Below, piece by piece: positions 13,337 through 21,065 of a stretch of 21,829 nucleotides of DNA. Source of the stretch: a virus; IMG/VR virus record IMGVR_UViG_3300002514_007037, positions 1 through 21,829 of that record; one strand, given 5' to 3'. The position numbers and the translations under genes were made by a program. Position 1 is the first letter of the stretch. The number at the start of each line of letters is the position of its first letter. A model generated the notes under the pieces. The model ran no database searches. It was not told the origin of the DNA and was given only the letters and a program-made list of their open reading frames with translations.

Positions 13337-14364
13337 TTTATAGCTAAAATATGAGTGCCGCTTTCAAATAAGCCTGCATTTGTTTGAATAGTAAATAGGG
13401 ATTTGGACTGCAACTCACTTATAGATCTACATCCAGAGTATGAAAAGCCGGAAGCAATTCCCTTTCGGAGCCCTTCTAAAATTTCTTTGACTGGGCCTTT
13501 ATAGTTTACTGTGGTGCTTATTCCTTCGTCAGAAGAGGTGGTGCCCTTCCAATCTAGCTGGGCGTCTTTTGATGCCATCCCGCGATAAATCTTATAACGT
13601 CTGTCGCCGCTTGATTGTACTTCGCCAGGAGACTCATCAGTACCGGCGAGCAACGAACCTAGCATTACAAAATCTGCACCGGCTGCTAACGCCTTGACTG
13701 CATCGCCGCTGTTTCTAATACCACCATCTGCAATAATATTTACTTTTCTATTAGAACGCGAACAATCCAAAATTGTTTGAAGTCCGGGCATTCCATGCCC
13801 AGTTTGAATTCTGGTGGAACATATACTGCCTCCACCGATATTACATCGAACACTGTCTGCGCCCCAATCAGCCAGATCGTTAAACCCGTCTAGAGTGGCG
13901 ATATTGCCAGCAATAATATGAATGGTGTCTCCATACTTATTTTTAAGCGCAGTGAGGGTTTTTTTCATTAAGGCATGGTGTCCGTGCGCCACGTCAATGC
14001 ATATTATTTGCGCTCCATTGGCGACCACTGCGTCACTGCGCTCTAGAAAATCGCCGCTCATCCCAACTGCTGCTGCCACCGGGGCTTGACCAGTGGTTAA
14101 CGAGGTGTGAAGAACAAGTCCCGCTTGTTCTTCGATAGAATTATACCGATGAATAATGCCTAGGCCACCATTGTTATGCATTGCTATGGCCATGGCTTCT
14201 TCCGTCACAGTGTCCATCGGAGAAGAAATGATAGGAAGAGGAAAGTAGATATGATCGCTTAAAAAACTGCCAACATCAACCTCTGAGCGGCTTTGTATGT
14301 TGGAGTATTGCGGCACTAATAAAACATCATCATATGTAACTGCTTCTTTTAAGATTCTTCTCAT
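13333..14364 (-). CDS. IMP dehydrogenase / GMP reductase family enzyme without CBS domains
   Basis: A 343-residue TIM-barrel enzyme of the IMPDH/GMPR family, acting in purine nucleotide interconversion. Seen: [12 protein letters not shown] at 10-21, SRSEVDV, the phosphate loop and catalytic Cys182 in [30 protein letters not shown] at 212-230, and [10 protein letters not shown] at 260-269. The CBS pair of IMPDH is absent, giving GMPR-like length. The Arg-Tyr flap pair of IMPDH is not seen; instead Thr184 follows the Cys at +2 and Glu280 lies in SSDEGIST, like the Thr-Glu pair of GMP reductase, and the flap is short. I therefore favour GMP reductase (GMP plus NADPH to IMP) but cannot exclude an IMPDH. 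SD AAGGA and ATGA overlap at the start. Confidence 0.88.
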   Translation of the reverse strand: MRRILKEAVTYDDVLLVPQYSNIQSRSEVDVGSFLSDHIYFPLPIISSPMDTVTEEAMAIAMHNNGGLGIIHRYNSIEEQAGLVLHTSLTTGQAPVAAAVGMSGDFLERSDAVVANGAQIICIDVAHGHHALMKKTLTALKNKYGDTIHIIAGNIATLDGFNDLADWGADSVRCNIGGGSICSTRIQTGHGMPGLQTILDCSRSNRKVNIIADGGIRNSGDAVKALAAGADFVMLGSLLAGTDESPGEVQSSGDRRYKIYRGMASKDAQLDWKGTTSSDEGISTTVNYKGPVKEILEGLRKGIASGFSYSGCRSISELQSKSLFTIQTNAGLFESGTHILAIK

Positions 14365-14597
14365 TTGTTTTCCTTGGCGGCTCGCAGCGCTTCTCTTTCT
14401 ACGATTTTATTCATATACCATTGGCCTTTTTTCAAATCTTCAAGTCCACCTTTTTGCTTGTATCTAGTTAAGTATTTAATTACGTTACCTTCATCATAAT
14501 CCATTGCCCAAGATTTTATGTATTCATAAGTTTCAATAGCCGGGTCGCCTTTCCAATTAATGTTGTAGTGATCTGGTTTATTGATAATGTCTGCCAT
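14361..14597 (-). CDS. DUF3310 family protein
   Basis: A 78-residue protein matching the DUF3310 family found in many phages; a DUF3310 region is also part of the T7 gp1.7 nucleotide kinase. The family pattern is clear: INKPDHYN at 5-12, AIETYEYIKSW at 20-30, then EGNVIKYLTRYKQKGGLEDL and KKGQWYMNKIV. It may act in nucleotide metabolism, which fits its overlap with the GMP reductase-like gene, but no kinase P-loop is present. The start is directly after the stop of the previous gene, with GAGGAAG upstream. Confidence 0.88.
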   Translation of the reverse strand: MADIINKPDHYNINWKGDPAIETYEYIKSWAMDYDEGNVIKYLTRYKQKGGLEDLKKGQWYMNKIVEREALRAAKENK

Positions 14598-14942
14598 TTA
14601 ATTTTCTTCCTCCGACCAATTTCCATAGTCTATGCTCACATCTTCTTCTTCTAGAATTTCCGATAGTTTTTCCCAATCGGGAGTGCCTTCTTGATAATCT
14701 TCGAACAATACATATGGCCGATCCCACTCAAAACCGCAAAGATCCCTTATCGCTTCGGACTCGTCATAGTCAAAAAGTCTAACAGATTCTGGGAGTACTC
14801 CATATTTTTCTTCGAAAGCATTGCAAAAAGAAATACACGTGTGCTCCTCTTCCCACACTAAGAACTCTTCTAATAAATCTAGAGCTTCGGCTAGTTCGGG
14901 GTCAATTGCAAACCCCTTGCGTTCTTTAGAAAAAAATCTCAT
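14598..14942 (-). CDS. Hypothetical acidic protein
   Basis: A 114-residue protein with a very strong AAGGAGG site 7 nt before ATG 14942 and an ATGA overlap with the zinc-knuckle gene. It starts with a short basic MRFFSKERKG and then turns strongly acidic (ALDLLEEFLVWEEEH, then VRLFDYDESEAIRDLCGFEWD, then a Glu-rich end). Aromatic residues are frequent. No family or motif is recognised. Confidence 0.68.
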   Translation of the reverse strand: MRFFSKERKGFAIDPELAEALDLLEEFLVWEEEHTCISFCNAFEEKYGVLPESVRLFDYDESEAIRDLCGFEWDRPYVLFEDYQEGTPDWEKLSEILEEEDVSIDYGNWSEEEN

Positions 14943-15220
14943 TTTTTCGCCTCCTTTAGTTCTTGAGCCTTTTTAATCAAATCCATTGCAATATTCCAAC
15001 AGTTGGGGCAGTACAGTCGCACCTCTTCCTTCTGCTCTCTTACTACAACGTTCCAGGTCATAACCTGCTCTTTGTCTGTTTTGTCAAATGATTTTTGACA
15101 CGTTAAGCATTCGTTGGGCATCTGTCCAAATAAAGAAATTTTTGTGGCCATCTCTTTTTCGGCCAACTTCTTGGCTTTATTGCCCTTTCTCCTGCTTAAT
15201 TTTCTCTTTAACGATGACAT
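14939..15220 (-). CDS. Small zinc-knuckle phage protein
   Basis: A 93-residue protein. I start at ATG 15220, which has GGAG 5 nt upstream; a six-residue longer frame from 15238 has no such support. The first 25 residues are very basic (SSLKRKLSRRKGNKAKKL). ECLTC at about 37-41 and YCPNCW near 69-74 give a CxxC ... CxxC pair likely to bind zinc. SFDKTDKEQVMTWNVVVRE lies between them. Similar short proteins recur in marine phages as I recall, with unknown function; nucleic acid binding is plausible. The start overlaps the 3' end of the endolysin by 13 nt. Confidence 0.78.
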   Translation of the reverse strand: MSSLKRKLSRRKGNKAKKLAEKEMATKISLFGQMPNECLTCQKSFDKTDKEQVMTWNVVVREQKEEVRLYCPNCWNIAMDLIKKAQELKEAKK

Positions 15221-16092
15221 GTACACTCCACGCAGCAACAGTTAGAACAGGTTGCCGAAATAGTGAGGCTATCGAGTTGCTCACCGGCCATCCAATTTTG
15301 GTCACACTTGCCTTTAACGCCAGGGACGGAACCGGAGCCCGTCCATTGCCAAACTGTCCACTCATCCCAGGCTCTAACTGGGCGTTCGGGCTCTGTGCCG
15401 CTATTATAGGATGCCACCCATAATGGATATTTCAGTAATTCGGCGAGATCGGAACTGTCTCCTCTTTTAAGGAAAAGGTCGTAAGCCCACCTTGCTGTAT
15501 ATACCAATGGCTTTACATTTAACTCTTTCTCTATAATGTCCAGCCATTGCAAACACCATTCCACATTGTATTGATCATCTGTCTTCATTCCCTTTTCAAC
15601 ATCTAGGGTGGGAATGAGATCGCCAGCGCTAAAGCCCACTTTGTTCGCTGCGTTTAAGAAATGTTCCGCCTCACGCTCGGCGTCTTTAATTCCCGCGTCG
15701 GAATCTGGGCGTCCAAAGTGATATAAGCCAGTGGCAATATTGTTATCTTTTGCCCCATTGGCTCTATCAACAAAATTTCGATTAACGTGGGTGCGTCCCT
15801 CTGTGGCCTTAACCCACGCATATTTAACACCGGAGGCGGCTACTGTTGGCCAATCCACGGTGCCATTCCAAGCACTCACATCTATACCATGGTAAACCTC
15901 AATCCCTAAGCGCCCTAGAGTTTGAGGGCCTGCAATGCCATCAACTGTCAATCCATTGTGGGATTGATAGCTTCTTACTTCGGCTTGAGTTTTAGGGCCA
16001 AACTTTCCATCTGCTGCGCAGGGCAGCTTGCTCTGGAGACGCTTGACCTCTTGGCCAATATCACCTTTTCTCAGCGTGTATTTGAACGACAT
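15208..16092 (-). CDS. Endolysin: peptidoglycan-binding domain plus GH25 lysozyme
   Basis: A 294-residue lysozyme that would cut the MurNAc-GlcNAc bonds of peptidoglycan at the end of infection. Residues 5-62 form a PG_binding_1 repeat (LRKGDIGQEVKRLQSKL, then DGKFGPKTQAEVRSYQ and VDGIAGPQTLGRL). Residues 68-265 are GH25: YHGIDVSAWNGTVDW with Asp71, the WVKATEG strand, LYHFGRP, the catalytic TLDVEKG with Asp164 and Glu166, and WTVWQWTGSG. There is no signal peptide, so it needs a holin to leave the cytoplasm. The last 13 residues hold six cysteines (282, 285-287, 290, 292), unusual for this family. The N-terminal order of binding domain before catalytic domain is common in endolysins of phages of Gram-negative hosts. 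GGGAG lies upstream of ATG 16092. Confidence 0.95.
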   Translation of the reverse strand: MSFKYTLRKGDIGQEVKRLQSKLPCAADGKFGPKTQAEVRSYQSHNGLTVDGIAGPQTLGRLGIEVYHGIDVSAWNGTVDWPTVAASGVKYAWVKATEGRTHVNRNFVDRANGAKDNNIATGLYHFGRPDSDAGIKDAEREAEHFLNAANKVGFSAGDLIPTLDVEKGMKTDDQYNVEWCLQWLDIIEKELNVKPLVYTARWAYDLFLKRGDSSDLAELLKYPLWVASYNSGTEPERPVRAWDEWTVWQWTGSGSVPGVKGKCDQNWMAGEQLDSLTISATCSNCCCVECTCHR

Positions 16093-16133
16093 GTGTGTAT
16101 TCTCCCGGCTGTGTAGCCAACTCTAATTAGATT

Positions 16134-16232
16134 CTACCCTTTGGTTTTTCCAAATAAATTTATTACTAACAAGATAACTGCCCCAATGAGTACTATTTTT
16201 GCTGCAAGATAGGGGTCGATAATAGGCTCCAT
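16134..16232 (-). CDS. 32-aa single-span membrane protein, candidate holin-like peptide
   Basis: A 32-codon frame from ATG 16230-16232 to TAG 16134-16136. Its ATG shares one base with the dUTPase stop (TAATG), the coupling style used throughout the window. It starts MEPIIDPYLAAK, has a hydrophobic run at about 8-27 (IVLIGAVILLVINLFG), and ends GKTKG, so the charge pattern predicts N-out, C-in. The next gene is the endolysin, 41 nt downstream, which itself has no export signal. This suggests a small holin, antiholin or other lysis peptide; no family match is claimed. The 41-nt stretch after it shows only the ribosome site of the endolysin. Confidence 0.65.
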   Translation of the reverse strand: MEPIIDPYLAAKIVLIGAVILLVINLFGKTKG

Positions 16233-16702
16233 TATCTGTCCCCTGTGCTTCCAAAGCCGCCCTCGCCTCGTTTAGTTGTCTTGTTAAAACTTTTTTTAGG
16301 AACTTCTTCTATTTCACAGCAACTAATTGGAACAAGCACTGCTTGAGCAACTTTATCACCCGGTTGTATATACTGCGTTTTCCACCCAATGTTGTGAAGA
16401 TTGACAAATATCTCACCAGTATATCCACAATCAACAACGCAGGCGCCCACCACTAATTGCTTCTTTGATGCAACTCCAGATTTGTTTTTAATTTCTAGCA
16501 TATGATTTGGTGGGACTTCTATTTTTAATCCCGTTGGGAGGACCACGGATGCTCTTATTTCAACGGGAAGACCGTTTGAGCTAATCATTTTTTCTTTAGT
16601 CTTTGTGTCTGGACAAAAATACAAATCCATCCCTGCGTCCGTAGGATAGGCGCGTACCGGAAGCTTTGCGTCTTTTCTAACTTTAGCTACTTTTAGTTTC
16701 AT
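16232..16702 (-). CDS. dut: dUTP diphosphatase (dUTPase)
   Basis: A 156-residue trimeric-type dUTPase, which converts dUTP to dUMP and diphosphate, keeping uracil out of phage DNA and feeding thymidylate synthesis. All five motifs are present: I TDAGMDLY at 21-28, II KNKSGVASK at 72-80, III VVDCGYTGEIFVNLHN at 89-104 with the catalytic Asp91 and the base-stacking Tyr94 region, IV PGDKVAQAVLVP at 114-125, and V RGEGGFGSTG at 145-154. The length is normal. The start is ATG 16702 with AAGGA 5 nt upstream and a sigma70-like promoter about 20 nt before it. It is followed, with one base of overlap, by the 32-aa membrane peptide. Confidence 0.96.
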   Translation of the reverse strand: MKLKVAKVRKDAKLPVRAYPTDAGMDLYFCPDTKTKEKMISSNGLPVEIRASVVLPTGLKIEVPPNHMLEIKNKSGVASKKQLVVGACVVDCGYTGEIFVNLHNIGWKTQYIQPGDKVAQAVLVPISCCEIEEVPKKSFNKTTKRGEGGFGSTGDR

Positions 16703-16722
16703 CGTTTTCCTTGTTGTATGTA

Positions 16723-16751
16723 AGTTTAAGTTAATATTAATTATTTGTCAA
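16723..16751 (-). promoter_or_regulatory. Sigma70-like promoter of dut-lysis unit
   Basis: The minus strand has TTGACA (16746-16751), 17 nt, then TAAACT (16723-16728). The -35 box is perfect and begins 6 nt after the polymerase stop codon; the -10 matches 4 of 6. The predicted leader of about 14 nt contains only the ribosome site of dut. It sits in one of the few real gaps of the window. Confidence 0.6.
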
Positions 16752-16756
16752 ACAAA

Positions 16757-19700
16757 TTATCCCAACATTTTCCACTGGCCCAAAGAACGAGTAGAAAAGC
16801 CCCACTGCTCTTCGTACTTTAGTCGTGCCATATACGGTCTATTAATATAAATCTTATCTTTACGAGGATTTACTCCCCAGCATCTAATGTCAATCATGGC
16901 TGAGTTGGTGTCTAGAGTTTTAACAACGTAATAAGTTCTTCCTTTTGCTGTTTTTCTTTTAATGACCTCGCGAGGAATAAACCAAGCGATTCCCAAATCT
17001 TCATCATAGTTTGATATCGTAGGAATACAATTGTATTCAATTCTTTGAAGAATGTCTTCTTTGACTACCAAGTCAAAAGGATATATTCCACTAATATTAA
17101 CTTTGTTTTCAATGTATTCATCTCTTGTGAAATCCTCGACATCTTTAAAAGCTTCTATGTTCTCATTCAACTTCTTTCTGGTCTTGGGTCTGTTGTCGGC
17201 GATGGATAGCCAAAAATGCTTTAAATTGTTAAACCTTTCGTCCACCAATCCATTTAAAGCGCCGACTCGAGCTAGGACATCTAGAGCCTTTTTATTCAGT
17301 TTTGAGTAGATAATTTCCTTATTATAGAGAAGCTCTTCAACAGTGTTGAAGGGTCGATGAGCGATAATCTGTTCAATCGCTTTGTCGCCCAATCCCTTAA
17401 GAGAGGTTAAAGGTTGAATCAAGCTTTTGCCATCATCGGAAATTTCCCAAACAATCCCTGATTCATTAATATTGACGGGCTCAATTTGAAAGCCTTCTTT
17501 CTTTGCAATGTTAATGGCGCGCTCTTTTCTGCTCTCGGGTTCTTTGTCAAGAAAACTCGCCATCCACTCGGAAGGATAGTAATTTAGCAGCCAAGCACAC
17601 TGGAAAGAAATAACAGAATAGGAAACAGCATGAGACTTGTTAAAACCATAACCGCTGAAATACTCAAACCTTTGCCAAATCTTTTCTGCCTCTTTCTCCG
17701 ATATTCCCTTAAGTCCACAACCTTCGATGAATTTTTGGTGGATGGCTTTTTTCTTTTCATTTCCTTTCCCGGTGCCCTTTTTAGTTAACAGCTTTCGAAG
17801 AAGATTCGCTTCGTCTAAGCTAATGTCTTTTCCTAACTTATGTGCCAATAAAGCAATCTGCTCTTGAAAAATCAAAAAGCCATATGTTTCTTTTGTAACT
17901 TCCTTAATAATATCGTGACCATAGCGCACTTTGCTTGGGTTCAACTTTGTCTCAACATAAAGTTCATGAACGTTAGCAGACAGTGGGCCGGGACGGTAAA
18001 TACTCGTTATCGCTGCAATGTCAACTATGCTTTTAGGCTTTGCTCGTTTGCAAAAAGCTTGTGCGCCTTTTTCAGTAAACTGAAAGATGCCTGCCCACTT
18101 ACCTTTATGAAATATATTAGCATACACTTCTTGATCTTTAAGGTTGATTTTGTCTGGATGTAAATTTTTGTTGTAAAATTCTTTTATGTCTTCAAATGTG
18201 GGTTCTGCAACATTATGATATCTTTGAAGAATATGATATATTGCTCCTTCCACCATCTTAAGAGTGGAAAGGCCAAGGATATCAAACTTGATAAACCCCA
18301 TTGGTTCTAGATGGCGAACGTTCTGCCCTTCGGACCAAGGCGTTTGAGTTATGCCTCCGTTGTTAATCAGCGGCATATATTTATCTAAGTCTTCTCCAAT
18401 CACAACGCCCCCGGCATGCCTCGAAACCGATCTAACTTGACCATAAAGAGTATTAACGTGGTCTGCTACGTTGGGATACTTGTTTAAGAAACTCTTAAGA
18501 GAGTCTGAGAATTCCATCACTTCTTCGAAGGTCGGAGTATAGACTCCTGCTTTAATTCCGTGTTTTTGTTTGGCGCGGGGCATCGCTTCAAAAAGCATTT
18601 TAGAGGTAACATTGTTCACTTCTAAAAAGGGAATGTCGTAAAGCTTTGAGATATCTTTAATTAAAGAACGTAGTTGCAAAGTGTTGAAGTTAGATATCGG
18701 AACAACTTTATTGTTGCCCCACTCTTGTGCTAGCTGTTCTTTAAGTTCCATCGGAGAACTACAATCATAATCGATGTCCGGATAATCTGTTGCGTCCTTT
18801 CTTAAGAATCGCGAAAACAAAAGGTTATATTTAATTGGATCGATCTGTGTGATTCCCAACACATATGCAACTAACGAGCCTGCGGCGCTGCCTCTACCCG
18901 GTCCTGTTATCTGCACTTCATTTGCTTTGTCGGCTATGGCTTTCATTGTTAAAAAGTATTTACTAAACCCACGTTCAGAAATGACGAGAAGCTCTTCTTT
19001 CAATCTTGAAACATACTCTGGCTTCTTTTGGAAATTAAGACCCCTCAAACCATCGATACAAGCAGCGCTGAGGGCGCTATCTGCGGTGTGACCTGCAGGA
19101 ACTACGAACTCAGGCAGGCGAACAGTGTTGTCAGGTAAAAAGCTTTCAATGCGATTATGGGCGATATGATAGGTTTCGGTGATACTGTCCATCACCACGT
19201 CATCGTCATACTCAACACCACACTCTTTAGAATAGTTCTTATAGGATTCCCATATTTGGTCGCCATTTTTAGGATATAGTTCATAACCAATTTCATCTAG
19301 CCCTGCCGGTAGTTCAGAGGACATCCAAGTGGGCATCCCACCTTTCCCAAGCCATCCAAGACGTTTATATAATTCGCGGTCCTTCCAGGCGTTTGGGCCT
19401 GGATAATGACTATCGGCTGTAGATATAAGCTTGAAACCGCATTCCTTAGAAAGACGAATGATATAGGTGTTTAGCTCATGCTGTTCCGCAATGTTGTTCC
19501 ATTGCACTTCTCCATACCACCTGTCGCCGAAAATGGCCACCATACGTTCGGTGGTTTCGCGCATTGCTTTCATTACAGCGTCAGGGCCGTCATCGCGATT
19601 TTCCCAATAGTTACCAGCATATACACCACCCAAACAAGCCGAAGCTGCAATCACTCCTTCGTTATACTTCTCAAGCAAATCATAGTCGACACGTGGGAAA

Positions 19701-20179
19701 CGATAAAAACAATCTGGAGAATAAGAGTCTGAGACTAGTTTAAAGATATTATTTAAGCCAGTTTGATTCTGCGCCAACAAGATTAGATGGCGTCTACGAT
19801 TAAGGATGTTTTTAACAGACTGTTTAGATTCCCCTTCGTCTTCAACGGTGGTAGCGGAGCGGGAGGTATCAATCTTCTTTTTGGCTTTCTTATCTTCTTT
19901 CGCGCTTTCGTATTCTTTCTTCCACTCTTTAAGACTAGGAAGGAAGTAGGCTTCTACACCGAAGATGGGCTTAAACTCTTTACCTTCCGCTTGCATCTTC
20001 TTAGCGTGTAAAACTTGATATGCTAAACCATTCTGATTGCCATGGTCTGTTAGTGCCAGGGCGTCACTGCCGTTATCATAAGCAAAGTTCATATGCTCTG
20101 CTGGATAACCAAGCCCGTCAAAGGGGCTGCCCACGCCACTATGGGCGTGGAGCCCTACAAAGGGTATTTTACTCTTCAT
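16757..20179 (-). CDS. dnaE: DNA polymerase III alpha subunit (DnaE-type, C-family)
   Basis: A 1140-residue bacterial-type replicative polymerase. PHP domain at 1-270 with all nine expected metal ligands: His11, His13, Asp21, His46, Glu76, His131, Cys182, Asp256, His258. A Lys-rich charged insert lies at about 84-125. The catalytic core has GPGRGSAAGSLVAY at 426-439, Asp468 and Asp470 in YPDIDYD, and Asp633 in FIKFDILGL; SRHAGGVVIG, SIYRPGPL, FLIFQEQIALLAHKLG and GFNKSHAVSYSVI follow. The helix-hairpin-helix region (LTSLKGLGDKAIEQI) comes next and a C-terminal OB-like part begins near VNISGIYPF. The usual internal clamp-binding box is not evident, but the protein ends LGQWKMLG, which might be one. 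The start is ATG 20179 with a GAGGAAG site; it overlaps the preceding gene by 11 nt. A DnaE in a phage suggests a largely self-run replisome. Confidence 0.97.
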   Translation of the reverse strand: MKSKIPFVGLHAHSGVGSPFDGLGYPAEHMNFAYDNGSDALALTDHGNQNGLAYQVLHAKKMQAEGKEFKPIFGVEAYFLPSLKEWKKEYESAKEDKKAKKKIDTSRSATTVEDEGESKQSVKNILNRRRHLILLAQNQTGLNNIFKLVSDSYSPDCFYRFPRVDYDLLEKYNEGVIAASACLGGVYAGNYWENRDDGPDAVMKAMRETTERMVAIFGDRWYGEVQWNNIAEQHELNTYIIRLSKECGFKLISTADSHYPGPNAWKDRELYKRLGWLGKGGMPTWMSSELPAGLDEIGYELYPKNGDQIWESYKNYSKECGVEYDDDVVMDSITETYHIAHNRIESFLPDNTVRLPEFVVPAGHTADSALSAACIDGLRGLNFQKKPEYVSRLKEELLVISERGFSKYFLTMKAIADKANEVQITGPGRGSAAGSLVAYVLGITQIDPIKYNLLFSRFLRKDATDYPDIDYDCSSPMELKEQLAQEWGNNKVVPISNFNTLQLRSLIKDISKLYDIPFLEVNNVTSKMLFEAMPRAKQKHGIKAGVYTPTFEEVMEFSDSLKSFLNKYPNVADHVNTLYGQVRSVSRHAGGVVIGEDLDKYMPLINNGGITQTPWSEGQNVRHLEPMGFIKFDILGLSTLKMVEGAIYHILQRYHNVAEPTFEDIKEFYNKNLHPDKINLKDQEVYANIFHKGKWAGIFQFTEKGAQAFCKRAKPKSIVDIAAITSIYRPGPLSANVHELYVETKLNPSKVRYGHDIIKEVTKETYGFLIFQEQIALLAHKLGKDISLDEANLLRKLLTKKGTGKGNEKKKAIHQKFIEGCGLKGISEKEAEKIWQRFEYFSGYGFNKSHAVSYSVISFQCAWLLNYYPSEWMASFLDKEPESRKERAINIAKKEGFQIEPVNINESGIVWEISDDGKSLIQPLTSLKGLGDKAIEQIIAHRPFNTVEELLYNKEIIYSKLNKKALDVLARVGALNGLVDERFNNLKHFWLSIADNRPKTRKKLNENIEAFKDVEDFTRDEYIENKVNISGIYPFDLVVKEDILQRIEYNCIPTISNYDEDLGIAWFIPREVIKRKTAKGRTYYVVKTLDTNSAMIDIRCWGVNPRKDKIYINRPYMARLKYEEQWGFSTRSLGQWKMLG

Positions 20180-21065
20180 TCTCTTCTTCCTCTTCTACAT
20201 CAATTCCTAAAGGATTCCATTCGCTATATGATAACAAAAACTCTGGTGGTTTGTCAAGCTTGTTTTCGCCACTTAACCATTTTTTTAAACCGTCCCAACT
20301 CGTTATTTCACAAAACCAAGGGATATCAACCAGATGCGTGTCTTCCTCACCAACTTCACTAAAAACAAAATCGTGAGTAAAGTAGCGGCCAGTGTAAGCT
20401 TTATCAACAGGTATGCGCACCTTGTCTGCCGTGTGGCCTTTGACCTCGTGAAGACGGAACTTTTTTCGACAATCTATAAAATCTTGCCCACTTAAAGTAA
20501 ATGGCAAAAACAAGCCATCTCTAAATGTTTTCCCCTCAAAAGCAACTGCAAATGGGCGAGCACTGCGAATCTTGGAACGATGGTCCTTCATATAATAAGG
20601 AGAAAACATTCCATAGGGGAAAGAAACAAAATACTTGTCGGGGCACGTCCACCGGCTCAACTTGCGAGAGACGCGATAAGCGTTGTCAATGCCTGTGATT
20701 ATACTCCAGGCCAAGCAGTCGCGACGATCTACATCTTTAGGGTGCATCGGCACATAATAGATGGGGATCTCTTTAATTTTGGGTCGACCGGCAAACTTAT
20801 ACTCCTTATAATAAGTGATAGGGTCCAGCACATAATCGCCCAGACGATATCTAATTAAAGGCTGCATATCGCGAGGGCAAACAACCCATATGGTGTCACA
20901 CCCAGCCACTGCGCAATCAAAGATGGCTTTCTCCACTGCGAGATAGTTTTTTCCAATCGGCGTTAAACAGTCATGCCACGGGAATTCAAAATCCAGCGGT
21001 TGACCGGCCACGGGAACTATACCGGCTAAATTAAATCTTTCTTTGTTTATTGGCGTGATGTCCAT
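20169..21065 (-). CDS. Nucleotidyltransferase-like phage protein
   Basis: A 298-residue protein whose first 90 residues resemble the nucleotide-binding half of GT-A/NTP-transferase enzymes: NLAGIVPVAGQPLDFEFPW at 12-30, a PIGKNYLAVEKAIFDC stretch at 36-51, and AGCDTIWVVCPRDMQPLI at 54-71, in the place of the G-x-G-T-R ... P-K signature. The classic residues are not all conserved, so activity is uncertain. Later parts hold DCLAWSIITGIDNAYRV and an acidic tail (DVEEEEENEE). It overlaps the preceding gene by an unusually long 35 nt and the polymerase by 11 nt. I recall proteins with the same NLAGIVPVAG start in large marine phages, with no proven substrate. It may act on sugars or nucleotides. 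Confidence 0.75.
   Translation of the reverse strand: MDITPINKERFNLAGIVPVAGQPLDFEFPWHDCLTPIGKNYLAVEKAIFDCAVAGCDTIWVVCPRDMQPLIRYRLGDYVLDPITYYKEYKFAGRPKIKEIPIYYVPMHPKDVDRRDCLAWSIITGIDNAYRVSRKLSRWTCPDKYFVSFPYGMFSPYYMKDHRSKIRSARPFAVAFEGKTFRDGLFLPFTLSGQDFIDCRKKFRLHEVKGHTADKVRIPVDKAYTGRYFTHDFVFSEVGEEDTHLVDIPWFCEITSWDGLKKWLSGENKLDKPPEFLLSYSEWNPLGIDVEEEEENEE
20228..20257 (-). promoter_or_regulatory. Possible internal promoter before dnaE
   Basis: The minus strand has TTGACA (20252-20257), 18 nt, then TATCAT (20228-20233), inside the 3' end of the nucleotidyltransferase-like gene and about 50 nt before the polymerase start. The -35 is perfect and the -10 matches 5 of 6, but the spacer is long and the sequence is also coding, so chance is possible. 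Confidence 0.35.
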
